Origin: an uncultured Slackia sp.
Lineage (GTDB): Bacteria; Actinomycetota; Coriobacteriia; Coriobacteriales; Eggerthellaceae
DNA: 9,922 nt
Direction of reading: 5' to 3'
Assembly (NCBI GenBank): GCA_900555495.1
Contig: USLD01000035.1
Span: 1-9,922, forward strand
The notes beneath the pieces were generated by a model that was not told the origin of the DNA, did no database searches, and was given only the letters and a program-made list of their open reading frames with translations. Below, one piece after another: positions 1 through 5,821 of this stretch; position 1 is the first letter of the stretch, and every line of letters begins with the position of its first letter. The position numbers and the translations under genes are program-made.

Positions 1-1
1 C

Positions 2-475
2 ATGTTATGCCACACCGGGCCGGCCCGCGTGTTCGATTCGGAAGAGGCGGCCTGCGCAGCCATCAACGGCGGCGCGATCGTCCCGGGAGATGTGGTGGTC
101 ATCCGCTACGAGGGGCCGGCCGGAGGCCCGGGCATGCGCGAGATGCTCACGCCCACCAGCGCCATCTGCGGCATGGGTCTGGCGAAGTCGGTCGCACTGA
201 TCACCGACGGCCGTTTCAGCGGCGCGACGAAGGGCCCCGCCATCGGGCATGTGAGCCCCGAAGCGGCCGCAGGCGGACCGATCGCCCTCGTGCAAGAGGG
301 CGACGTCATCGCTATCGATATCGAGGCGGGAACCCTCGATTTGAAGGTAGAAGAAGAGGAACTCGCACGCCGTCGCGCCGCCTGGCAGCCGCCGGCGCCG
401 AAGTACACGACCGGCGTGCTTTCCCGCTATGCAAAACTCGTGACGAGCGCAGACAAGGGGGCGTATCTGGCATGA
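2..475 (+). CDS. ilvD: Dihydroxy-acid dehydratase, C-terminal part (5' end outside window)
   Basis: Dehydratase that converts 2,3-dihydroxy-isovalerate and its isoleucine-pathway homologue into the 2-keto acids; a cytoplasmic iron-sulfur enzyme. The visible 157 residues match the C-terminal part of the IlvD/Edd family: GPARVF near the left edge, GDVVVIRYEGP, GGPGMREML, SAICGMGL, the TDGRFSGATKG loop that carries the catalytic serine in this family, and GHVSPEA followed by the usual ELARRRAAW and SADKGA tail. Family members are about 550-570 residues, so roughly the last quarter is present; the reading frame is open at the left edge and the first ATG seen is internal, not the start. The stop TGA overlaps the proposed ATG of ilvB (ATGA), consistent with one operon and coupled translation. 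Confidence 0.95.
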   Translation: MLCHTGPARVFDSEEAACAAINGGAIVPGDVVVIRYEGPAGGPGMREMLTPTSAICGMGLAKSVALITDGRFSGATKGPAIGHVSPEAAAGGPIALVQEGDVIAIDIEAGTLDLKVEEEELARRRAAWQPPAPKYTTGVLSRYAKLVTSADKGAYLA

Positions 476-2346
476 TCGACAACCGAGACACGCAGCTTGC
501 CCGCAAAGAGCGCGCCGTGGAGGGGAAACCCTTCGGCCCGGGCAGCGCAACGGAGAAGCAAGGCAAAACCATGACGGGCGCGCAAGCCGTCATCGCATCG
601 CTTGAGGCCGAAGGCGTCGACACCATCTTCGGCTACCCGGGCGGACAGGCGATCAAGATCTACGACGCACTGTACGATTCCAAGAAGATCCGCCACGTGC
701 TGGCGCGCCACGAGCAGGGAGCCACCCATATGGCCGACGGCTATGCGCGCGCCACGGGCAAAGTCGGCGTCGTGCTGGTGACCAGCGGTCCCGGCGCCAC
801 GAACACGGTCACGGGCATCGCCACCGCCTGCATGGACAGCGTTCCCATGGTGATCATCACGGGCCAGGTGACCCGCGGCGTGATCGGCACCGACGCGTTT
901 CAGGAATCCGACATCGTGGGCATCACCATGCCCGTGGTCAAGCACAGCTTCCTGCTGCAGTCCACCGACGACCTCACCCGCACCTTCCGCGAGGCCTTCT
1001 ACATCGCATCCACCGGACGCCCGGGTCCCGTGCTCATCGACATCCCGAGCGATCTGGCCAGCGCCGAAATGGTGTTCGAATACCCCGACAGCGTGAACCT
1101 GCCCAGCTATCGCCCCACCTATCGCGGCAACGTCAAGCAGGTCAAGCAGGCCGTCTCGCTCATCGAGCAGTCGAAGCGCCCGCTGCTGTACGTGGGCGGC
1201 GGCGTCGTTGCATCGCACGCCTGCGCCGAACTGGCGCAGCTTGCACGGTCCATGCGGATTCCCGTGGTCACCACGCTCATGGCGAAAGGCGCCTTCCCCG
1301 CCGACGACGAGCTCAACCTGGGCCCCGTGGGCATGCACGGCTCCAAGTACGCCAATATGGCCATGACCGAATGCGACCTGCTCATCTGCGTTGGCGCACG
1401 CTTCTCCGACCGCGTGACCGGCAAGCTGTCCGAGTTCGCTCCGCATGCCACGGTCATCCATATCGACATCGACCCGGCCGAAATCGGCAAGATCCGCGAC
1501 CCGAAGGTTCCGATCGTCGGCGACGCGCAGGGCATCCTGGCCGGCATGAATGCGTTGATCGAGAAGACGCAGCTGGCCCCCGTCGGCACGGAATGGTTCG
1601 CCCAGTGCGACGAATGGCGCCGACGTTGGCCGTTCTACCATGACGATTTCGAAGACTTCCCGGGCCAGATCATCCCCGAAATCGTGCTCGACACCCTTTC
1701 GGAGAAACTCGACCCCGACAACTCCATCGTCACCACCGAAGTCGGCCAGCACCAGATGTGGGCTCACCAGCACATCAAACGCAACCACCCGCGCTCGTTC
1801 CTTTCGAGCGGCGGCCTGGGCACGATGGGCTTCGGCTTCCCCGCGGCGGTAGGCGCGCAGATCGCCTGCCCCGACGCGCAGGTCGTTTGCGTCGCAGGCG
1901 ACGGCAGCTTCCAGATGAACAGCCAGGAAATGGCCACGGCCGCCATCAACGGCGCTCCCGTGAAGGTGCTCATCCTGGACAACCGCGCGCTGGGCATGGT
2001 GCATCAGTGGCAGAAGCTCTTCTACCACGAGCGCTACTCCTCCACGCTGCTCGACGCGAACCCCGATTTCGTGAAACTGGCCGACGCCTACGGCTGGCAG
2101 GCCGAACGCGTCGAAGACCCCGCCGAAGTGGACGCCGCGATCGACCGTATGCTCGCAAGCGACGGCCCCTACCTGCTCGACGTGGCCATTTCAGCCGAGC
2201 AGAACGTCTACCCCATGGTCGCTCCGGGCGCCGCGCTCGACGACATCATCGGCGCGATCGACCTGACCGTCGGCGGCGTGCGCGTGACCCAGAAGGGCGC
2301 AGACGCCGAAAACGCCGATTCCGATGCCGAAGGAGGCGAAGAGTAA
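472..2346 (+). CDS. ilvB: Acetolactate synthase large (catalytic) subunit
   Basis: Thiamine-diphosphate enzyme that condenses two pyruvates, or pyruvate and 2-ketobutyrate, in the first common step of valine/leucine and isoleucine synthesis. Seen: the N-terminal FGYPGG segment, the catalytic Glu in HEQGATHMADGYA, a central domain around GPVGMHGSKYAN, and a C-terminal TDP/Mg site with GDGSFQMNSQE followed by the LDNRALGMV segment. Two starts are possible. ATG at 472 gives 624 residues, overlaps the ilvD stop and has AAGGGGG ten bases upstream. ATG at 571 gives 591 residues, begins MTGAQAV as most family members do, and has a weaker AAGG seven bases upstream. I chose 472 because of the overlap; the extra 33 residues are basic and unlike the family. 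The C-terminus carries a short acidic tail. The stop TAA overlaps the ilvN ATG. Function is secure; the start is not. Confidence 0.93.
   Translation: MIDNRDTQLARKERAVEGKPFGPGSATEKQGKTMTGAQAVIASLEAEGVDTIFGYPGGQAIKIYDALYDSKKIRHVLARHEQGATHMADGYARATGKVGVVLVTSGPGATNTVTGIATACMDSVPMVIITGQVTRGVIGTDAFQESDIVGITMPVVKHSFLLQSTDDLTRTFREAFYIASTGRPGPVLIDIPSDLASAEMVFEYPDSVNLPSYRPTYRGNVKQVKQAVSLIEQSKRPLLYVGGGVVASHACAELAQLARSMRIPVVTTLMAKGAFPADDELNLGPVGMHGSKYANMAMTECDLLICVGARFSDRVTGKLSEFAPHATVIHIDIDPAEIGKIRDPKVPIVGDAQGILAGMNALIEKTQLAPVGTEWFAQCDEWRRRWPFYHDDFEDFPGQIIPEIVLDTLSEKLDPDNSIVTTEVGQHQMWAHQHIKRNHPRSFLSSGGLGTMGFGFPAAVGAQIACPDAQVVCVAGDGSFQMNSQEMATAAINGAPVKVLILDNRALGMVHQWQKLFYHERYSSTLLDANPDFVKLADAYGWQAERVEDPAEVDAAIDRMLASDGPYLLDVAISAEQNVYPMVAPGAALDDIIGAIDLTVGGVRVTQKGADAENADSDAEGGEE
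2331..2336 (+). promoter_or_regulatory. Shine-Dalgarno for ilvN inside the ilvB coding end
   Basis: A full AGGAGG lies nine bases before the ilvN ATG and is encoded by the acidic C-terminal codons of ilvB. With the TAATG stop/start overlap it points to translational coupling, which would suit a roughly fixed ratio of catalytic to regulatory subunit. The coupling is inferred. Confidence 0.8.
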
Positions 2347-2822
2347 TGAAGCATATCCTCTCCGTCTTGGTGGAAAACAAGCCGGGCGTGCTCTCGCGCG
2401 TCACCGGGCTCATTTCTCGACGCGGCTTCAACATCGAGTCGCTCACCGTGGCGCCGACCGAAGACGTCACCATGTCGCGCATGACCATCATCGTCAACGC
2501 GGATGAAATGGGCTTCGAGCAGATCACCAAGCAGCTCCACAAGCTGGTGAGCGTCTACAAGATCAGCGACCTCACCGACGAAGATGCGCTCGAACGCGAG
2601 CTCGCGCTGTTCAAGGTATGCGCGCCCGCCGAAAAGCGCCACGAGGTGATCGAGGTCGCGAACCTGTTCCGCGCCAAGATCGTCGATGTCGGCAAGACCA
2701 CGCTGACGATCGAAGCCACCGGCGACGAAGACAAATTGGGCGCGCTCGAGGACCTGTTCCGCGCCTACGGCATCAAACAGCTCACGCGCACCGGCAAGAT
2801 CGCCATGTCGCGCGGGGCATAA
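2346..2822 (+). CDS. ilvN: Acetolactate synthase small (regulatory) subunit
   Basis: Regulatory subunit of acetolactate synthase; in this family it binds valine for feedback inhibition and stimulates the large subunit. The 158-residue protein has the usual length of the short IlvN/IlvH form. Residues about 3-75 form an ACT domain opening with ILSVLVENKPGVLSRVTGL and containing RRGFNIESLTV, the segment that contacts the effector in the family. The second half (about 80-155) is the C-terminal ALS small-subunit domain with the typical RELALFKV, EVANLFRAKIVDV and the closing tail RTGKIAMSRG. The start is set by the AGGAGG nine bases upstream and by the one-base overlap with the ilvB stop. It is co-transcribed with ilvB; 98 bases separate it from ilvC. 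Valine sensitivity is expected from the family and cannot be read from sequence. Confidence 0.95.
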   Translation: MKHILSVLVENKPGVLSRVTGLISRRGFNIESLTVAPTEDVTMSRMTIIVNADEMGFEQITKQLHKLVSVYKISDLTDEDALERELALFKVCAPAEKRHEVIEVANLFRAKIVDVGKTTLTIEATGDEDKLGALEDLFRAYGIKQLTRTGKIAMSRGA

Positions 2823-2920
2823 GCGCACGATACGCGGCAAGAAAACCGCATCGTCGCGAAACAATGAAGACCTTTGACGCTCGACCAGGCGCCGAAGATA
2901 GAAGAGAAGGAGATTTCACG

Positions 2921-3919
2921 ATGGCCGTCACTATCTATTACGAGCAGGATTGCGATTCCTCGATAATCCAGAACACCAAAGTCGCCGTCATCGGCTACGG
3001 CTCCCAGGGCCATGCCCACGCGTTGAACCTCATGGATTCAGGCGTCGACGTGCGCGTCGGCCTGCGCGAAGGCTCGTCTTCGTGGGCCAAGGCCGAAGAA
3101 GCGGGCCTCAAGGTCACCACGATGGATGAGGCCGCCGAGGAGGCAGACCTCATCATGATGCTCGTTCCCGACGAGCTGCAGCCCAAGATCTACAAGGAGC
3201 ATATCGAGGCCCATCTGAAGCCCGGCAACACGCTCGCCTTCGCTCACGGCTTCAATATCCACTACGGCTATATCGTCGCCCCCGAAGACGTCAACGTGAT
3301 CATGTGCGCGCCGAAGGGCCCCGGCCACATCGTGCGTCGCCAGTACACCGAAGGCTCCGGCGTTCCCTGCCTGGCCTGCGTCGCCCAGGATGCGACCGGC
3401 AACGCATGGGATCTGGCCCTGTCCTACGCCTGGGGCGTGGGCGGCGCCCGCTCCGGCATCATCAAGGCGACCTTCAAGGAAGAGACCGAAGAGGACCTGT
3501 TCGGCGAGCAGGCCGTGCTCTGCGGCGGCCTGGTCGAGCTGGTGAAGGCCGGCTTCGAGACCCTGACCGAGGCGGGCTATCCGCCCGAGCTGGCCTACTT
3601 CGAGTGCTACCACGAGATGAAGATGATCGTCGACCTCATGTACGAGAGCGGCATCCACTTCATGAACTACTCCATCTCCAACACCGCCGAGTACGGCGAG
3701 TACTACGCCGGCCCCAAGGTCATCAACGAGCAGAGCCGCGAGGCCATGAAGCTCATCCTGGAGCGCATCCAGAACGGCGAGTTCGCCCGCGAGTTCGTCG
3801 CCGACTGCGAGAACGACCACAAGTGGCTGCTCGAGCAGCGCGAGGCCATCAACACGCACGAAATCGAGCAGACGGGCGAGAAGATCCGCTCCATGTTCAG
3901 CTGGATCAAGAAGGACTAA
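2921..3919 (+). CDS. ilvC: Ketol-acid reductoisomerase, class I
   Basis: Isomerises and reduces acetolactate (or acetohydroxybutyrate) to the dihydroxy acid, using Mg and a nicotinamide cofactor. The 332 residues fit class I enzymes. An N-terminal Rossmann domain has GYGSQGHAHA (residues 25-34); the cofactor loop after GLRE has Ser52-Ser53-Ser54, hydroxyls that usually hold the NADP 2'-phosphate, so NADPH use is likely. His109 in FAHGFNIH is the conserved active-site histidine. The knotted C-terminal domain supplies metal ligands Asp192 and Glu196 (EEDLFGEQ), Glu228 and Glu232 (YFECYHEMK), and substrate-binding Ser253 (SISNTAEYG). The start is ATG 2921, with AAGGAG eight bases upstream and the family-typical MAVTIYY beginning; an in-frame ATG at 2864 would add 19 unrelated residues. 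It is the last gene of the operon, 32 bases before a terminator. Confidence 0.96.
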   Translation: MAVTIYYEQDCDSSIIQNTKVAVIGYGSQGHAHALNLMDSGVDVRVGLREGSSSWAKAEEAGLKVTTMDEAAEEADLIMMLVPDELQPKIYKEHIEAHLKPGNTLAFAHGFNIHYGYIVAPEDVNVIMCAPKGPGHIVRRQYTEGSGVPCLACVAQDATGNAWDLALSYAWGVGGARSGIIKATFKEETEEDLFGEQAVLCGGLVELVKAGFETLTEAGYPPELAYFECYHEMKMIVDLMYESGIHFMNYSISNTAEYGEYYAGPKVINEQSREAMKLILERIQNGEFAREFVADCENDHKWLLEQREAINTHEIEQTGEKIRSMFSWIKKD

Positions 3920-3950
3920 CGCTTCGATACGCCGCGCAAACCAGATGAAC

Positions 3951-3976
3951 GAAAAGGACGCCTTGGCGTCCTTTTC
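3951..3976 (+). terminator. Intrinsic terminator of the ilv operon
   Basis: A perfect 12-bp inverted repeat (GAAAAGGACGCC / GGCGTCCTTTTC) with a tight TT centre, which would open to a four-base loop in RNA. The T run lies on the 3' arm and the matching A run on the 5' arm, so it can terminate from both sides. It sits between the converging ilvC and SRAP genes and may serve both. Confidence 0.9.
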
Positions 3977-4010
3977 GCGTTTCAGGAGACGGAACGCCGA
4001 TGGCGAAAGC

Positions 4011-4673
4011 TCAGAATAGGCTCATCTGGCCATCGGCAAGGGCGCTGGAGCGCGGCTCGGACTGCTGCTCGAAACGCGATTCCAAAACGATGGCTCCTCG
4101 GTCGGCCAGCGATGCGAATCCGTCGCCGAGCCAGCGCCATGCCTCGTGCCATGAAAGCACGAGCGGCATGCGGTCGTGAACGGGAACGACGCTTGCATTG
4201 GGCTGCGTGGTGACCACCGAAAAGCACCCGTCCTGCTGCACGCCCGCCAGCAGCACCGGGGCGTCATCGGGCATGCCGAACGAATACAGGCTGCGACGAC
4301 GTTTTTTCGCAACGCCGTCCGAAGCATCGGGCTGATTCTGCGTTTCGAAAAAGCGCGCGGCCGGCACGATGCAGCGACCCTGCGCTATGGCGCGGCTCCA
4401 CATACCTCCCTCGGATGACAACGCCGTCTCGATCCGCGTGTTGAATACAGGACGCTTCGCCCAAGGCGCCGTGAACCCCCAGGTCGCTTCGACCGCTTCG
4501 ACGCCGCCCGACGCGGTCGGCACGATAATGCCGACGCAAGAGCCAGGAAACGCATCGACGCGAGGCGCGCGCACCGGCCAATCGGGTTCCCAAACCGGGG
4601 CCGTGCCGTAGGAAAGAGCCCGAACGACATCCTGCGTCTCGTCGTGCGTCAGCATGGTGAACCGATGGCACAC
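4011..4673 (-). CDS. SRAP-domain protein (YedK/HMCES family), abasic-site crosslinker
   Basis: SOS-response-associated peptidase domain protein. Family members attach covalently to abasic sites in single-stranded DNA through Cys2 and shield them from cleavage. The 220 residues show the full set: Cys2 after the initiator (MCHRF), the WGF.APW block followed by Asn in FNTRIETA, Glu in RCIVPAARFFE, and the conserved His in VPVHDRMPLVL. The start is GTG at 4673; it puts Cys at position 2, as needed after Met removal, and has AAGGAGG four bases upstream. The protein ends in QMSLF, which resembles the beta-clamp-binding pentapeptide. It is a lone gene, convergent with ilvC and sharing the terminator at 3951-3976. 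I saw no convincing LexA box upstream, so SOS control is not shown here. Family assignment is firm; clamp binding is inference. Confidence 0.93.
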   Translation of the reverse strand: MCHRFTMLTHDETQDVVRALSYGTAPVWEPDWPVRAPRVDAFPGSCVGIIVPTASGGVEAVEATWGFTAPWAKRPVFNTRIETALSSEGGMWSRAIAQGRCIVPAARFFETQNQPDASDGVAKKRRRSLYSFGMPDDAPVLLAGVQQDGCFSVVTTQPNASVVPVHDRMPLVLSWHEAWRWLGDGFASLADRGAIVLESRFEQQSEPRSSALADGQMSLF

Positions 4674-5020
4674 GGCCCCTCCTTCCCCGCGGCGGTTCGA
4701 TCGCCGCTTACGCTTTGCGTCATTACATATGCATAAATACGTAAATAGTAAGAAAATTATTCAATAAATATGCACCGATGAAGGCATTCTTGTATTTTAA
4801 TGCCCCTACGTGCCGGTTTTTCGCTGATTTGGCACGACTCGCATGGGCAAAGGACGAATCAATCGTCGCCCACCTGGGAAAACGAGAGGCATCGCACGCT
4901 CCCGCCCGCATTTCGGCCATGCATATCGCCGAATTCGTGCCAAAGCCTCGAAAAAATGACCCCGACCACTCTGAAAAAACGAAAAAGGCCGCCGCCCGAA
5001 GGCGACGACCTGACATTTCG
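4674..5020. other. Gene-free stretch with AT-rich core upstream of the SRAP gene
   Basis: No credible gene. About 4711-4800 is strikingly AT-rich against the GC-rich surroundings and holds palindromic words such as TATGCATA and TACGTA; it probably contains the promoter for the SRAP gene, but no hexamer pair is good enough to call. A 6-bp inverted repeat (GCGGCG at 4689-4694 with CGCCGC at 4702-4707) lies in the SRAP leader just ahead of its Shine-Dalgarno. The right end is the tRNA-Thr terminator. Small open frames crossing this stretch lack family resemblance and run into tRNA or terminator sequence. Confidence 0.6.
4974..5010 (-). terminator. Intrinsic terminator of tRNA-Thr
   Basis: Read on the - strand: GGTCGTCGCC, a TTCG tetraloop, then GGCGGCGGCC (10-bp stem with two G-T wobbles), followed by TTTTTCGTTTTTT. 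It begins ten bases after the CCA end of tRNA-Thr. A stable UUCG loop and long T run make this a strong call. Confidence 0.92.
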
Positions 5021-5096
5021 TGGAGCCGATGAGCGGACTCGAACCGCTGACCTACGCATTACGAGTGCGTTGCTCTACCAACTGAGCCACATCGGC
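5021..5096 (-). tRNA. tRNA-Thr (anticodon CGT)
   Basis: A 76-nt cloverleaf with acceptor GCCGATG/CATCGGC, D-arm GCTC...GAGC, anticodon arm ACGCA-CTCGTAA-TGCGT, T-arm AGCGG-TTCGAGT-CCGCT, discriminator T and an encoded CCA. All stems pair perfectly. The loop places CGT at positions 34-36, which reads ACG (Thr). It has its own promoter at 5124-5152 and terminator at 4974-5010. Confidence 0.97.
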
Positions 5097-5123
5097 ACAC
5101 TGCATTTTTTAATGCGAGTGAGA

Positions 5124-5152
5124 ATTATAGCGGGTCATTGCCGTTTCGTCTA
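5124..5152 (-). promoter_or_regulatory. Promoter of tRNA-Thr
   Basis: On the - strand a perfect TATAAT (5124-5129) with TAGACG (5147-5152; four of six consensus bases) at 17-base spacing. The predicted start leaves about a 20-base leader before the tRNA, which includes a short GCATT/AATGC inverted repeat (5102-5115). Confidence 0.75.
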
Positions 5153-5206
5153 GAGAAACTCTCATTCATAAAGAAATCGAAGCTCCGAAACAATGCATGA
5201 CGGGAC

Positions 5207-5280
5207 TGGCTGGGCCACCAGGACTCGAACCTAGACTAAAGGCACCAAAAACCCTTGTGCTGCCATTACACCATGGCCCA
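5207..5280 (-). tRNA. tRNA-Gln (anticodon TTG)
   Basis: A 74-nt cloverleaf with acceptor TGGGCCA/TGGCCCA, D-arm GTGT...GCAC, anticodon arm AGGGT-TTTTGGT-GCCTT (two wobble pairs), a four-base variable loop, T-arm CTAGG-TTCGAGT-CCTGG, discriminator G and encoded CCA. Positions 34-36 read TTG, so it decodes CAA/CAG (Gln). The U1-A72 acceptor pair is typical of bacterial tRNA-Gln. No clear promoter of its own is visible in the 52 bases before it. Confidence 0.95.
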
Positions 5281-5292
5281 ATGCGCCGCTAC

Positions 5293-5316
5293 AAAAAAGG
5301 CGGGCAATGCCCGACC
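5293..5316 (-). terminator. Terminator-like hairpin between tRNA-Lys and tRNA-Gln
   Basis: On the - strand GGTCGGGC and GCCCGCC pair with one bulged T and are followed by six Ts. The form is that of an intrinsic terminator for tRNA-Lys, 16 bases after its CCA. It lies only 12 bases before tRNA-Gln, so it may be a partial terminator or a processing hairpin in a Lys-Gln transcript. Confidence 0.7.
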
Positions 5317-5332
5317 TTCCGTAAATCATGCA

Positions 5333-5408
5333 TGGTGGGCCGTGAGGGAGTCGAACCCGCGGCCTTGGGATTAAAAGTCCCCTGCTCTACCAGCTGAGCT
5401 AACGGCCC
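5333..5408 (-). tRNA. tRNA-Lys (anticodon TTT)
   Basis: A 76-nt cloverleaf with acceptor GGGCCGT/ACGGCCC, D-arm GCTC...GAGC, anticodon loop CTTTTAA, discriminator A and encoded CCA. Anticodon TTT reads AAA/AAG (Lys). The lengths of all arms align with E. coli tRNA-Lys. Two pairs are off: 27-43 is G-A, closing the top of the anticodon stem, and 50-64 in the T-stem is C-U. The rest pairs well, so I take it as functional. It has its own promoter at 5441-5469. Confidence 0.94.
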
Positions 5409-5440
5409 ACTTCATGATATGCGCGATTGCGCAAGTAAGT

Positions 5441-5469
5441 ATTTTACCTGCGAGCAGCACTGCGGTCAA
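5441..5469 (-). promoter_or_regulatory. Promoter of tRNA-Lys (possibly Lys-Gln)
   Basis: On the - strand TTGACC (5464-5469) and TAAAAT (5441-5446), each five of six consensus bases, separated by exactly 17 bases. The predicted start lies about 25 bases before the tRNA, next to a TGCGC/GCGCA inverted repeat at 5420-5433. Confidence 0.82.
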
Positions 5470-5501
5470 TGAAATTCTGAAAAAGTATTCGTACATAAAG
5501 A

Positions 5502-5519
5502 AAGGCGCCGAAGCGCCTT
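5502..5519 (-). terminator. Intrinsic terminator of tRNA-Leu
   Basis: On the - strand AAGGCGC, a TTCG loop and GCGCCTT form a perfect 7-bp stem followed by the T-rich TCTTTATG. It begins ten bases after the CCA of tRNA-Leu and precedes the tRNA-Lys promoter, so Leu and Lys appear to be separate units. Confidence 0.82.
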
Positions 5520-5529
5520 GGAAAATCGA

Positions 5530-5613
5530 TGGTGCCCGAGGCGAGATTCGAACTCGCACGTCTTTCAACAACGGTTTTTGAGACCGCCACGTCTGCCATT
5601 CCGTCACTCGGGC
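5530..5613 (-). tRNA. tRNA-Leu (anticodon CAA)
   Basis: An 84-nt class II tRNA with acceptor GCCCGAG/CTCGGGC, anticodon arm GCGGT-CTCAAAA-ACCGT, a long variable arm as expected for leucine, T-arm GCGAG-TTCGAAT-CTCGC, discriminator A and encoded CCA. Anticodon CAA reads TTG (Leu). The promoter at 5624-5652 leaves a leader of only a few bases. Confidence 0.97.
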
Positions 5614-5623
5614 GCAGAGGTGC

Positions 5624-5652
5624 ATTATAAACGAACGGAACCGTCCTGCCAA
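5624..5652 (-). promoter_or_regulatory. Promoter of tRNA-Leu
   Basis: On the - strand TTGGCA (5647-5652, five of six) and a perfect TATAAT (5624-5629) with 17-base spacing. It is the best sigma70-type promoter in the window. Its predicted start falls about four bases before the tRNA 5' end. Confidence 0.88.
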
Positions 5653-5742
5653 GAATTCATTTGAAACGCGTCAAGCCGACAATCGTCTTCGCTTTCTCGC
5701 GGCAGAATAATCCGTACGAAGCACATTCGCCATTCAGAGCCG

Positions 5743-5776
5743 CTGCATGCCGATTACGGGAGCAATCGGCATGCAG
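5743..5776. repeat. Perfect 13-bp inverted repeat downstream of the membrane-protein gene
   Basis: CTGCATGCCGATT (5743-5755) and its exact complement AATCGGCATGCAG (5764-5776) are separated by an 8-base loop. It lies 45 bases past the stop of the ferric-reductase-like gene. There is no T run on either side, so it is not a standard intrinsic terminator; it could protect the mRNA 3' end, take part in factor-dependent termination or bind a protein. Confidence 0.85.
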
Positions 5777-5821
5777 ACACATTCGATATGCGCAGCCGAG
5801 CACCGACGCGCAACCCGCCCG

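Noticed and set aside
427..2028. Long open frame (533 codons) on the - strand opposite ilvB
   Set aside because: It is antisense to a clear ilvB, has no family resemblance, and such open shadows are common in GC-rich coding sequence.
1758..2345. Upstream extension of the ilvN frame into ilvB
   Set aside because: The extension is Arg-rich out-of-frame ilvB sequence; the Shine-Dalgarno and family alignment place the ilvN start at 2346.
2828..2853. Hairpin with a two-base bulge between ilvN and ilvC
   Set aside because: Only eight pairs, no T run, and too weak to call as a terminator or attenuator.
3304..3948. Open frame of 214 codons inside ilvC on the same strand
   Set aside because: Arg-rich low-complexity shadow of ilvC in another frame.
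4723..5032. Two small open frames (4723-5016 on - and 4778-5032 on +) in the gap before tRNA-Thr
   Set aside because: The - frame starts beside the tRNA terminator, the + frame runs into tRNA-Thr, and neither shows a family motif or a good ribosome binding site.
5021..5613. tRNA cluster as an attachment site of an integrated element
   Set aside because: No second copy of any tRNA 3' end and no integrase gene are visible in the window.
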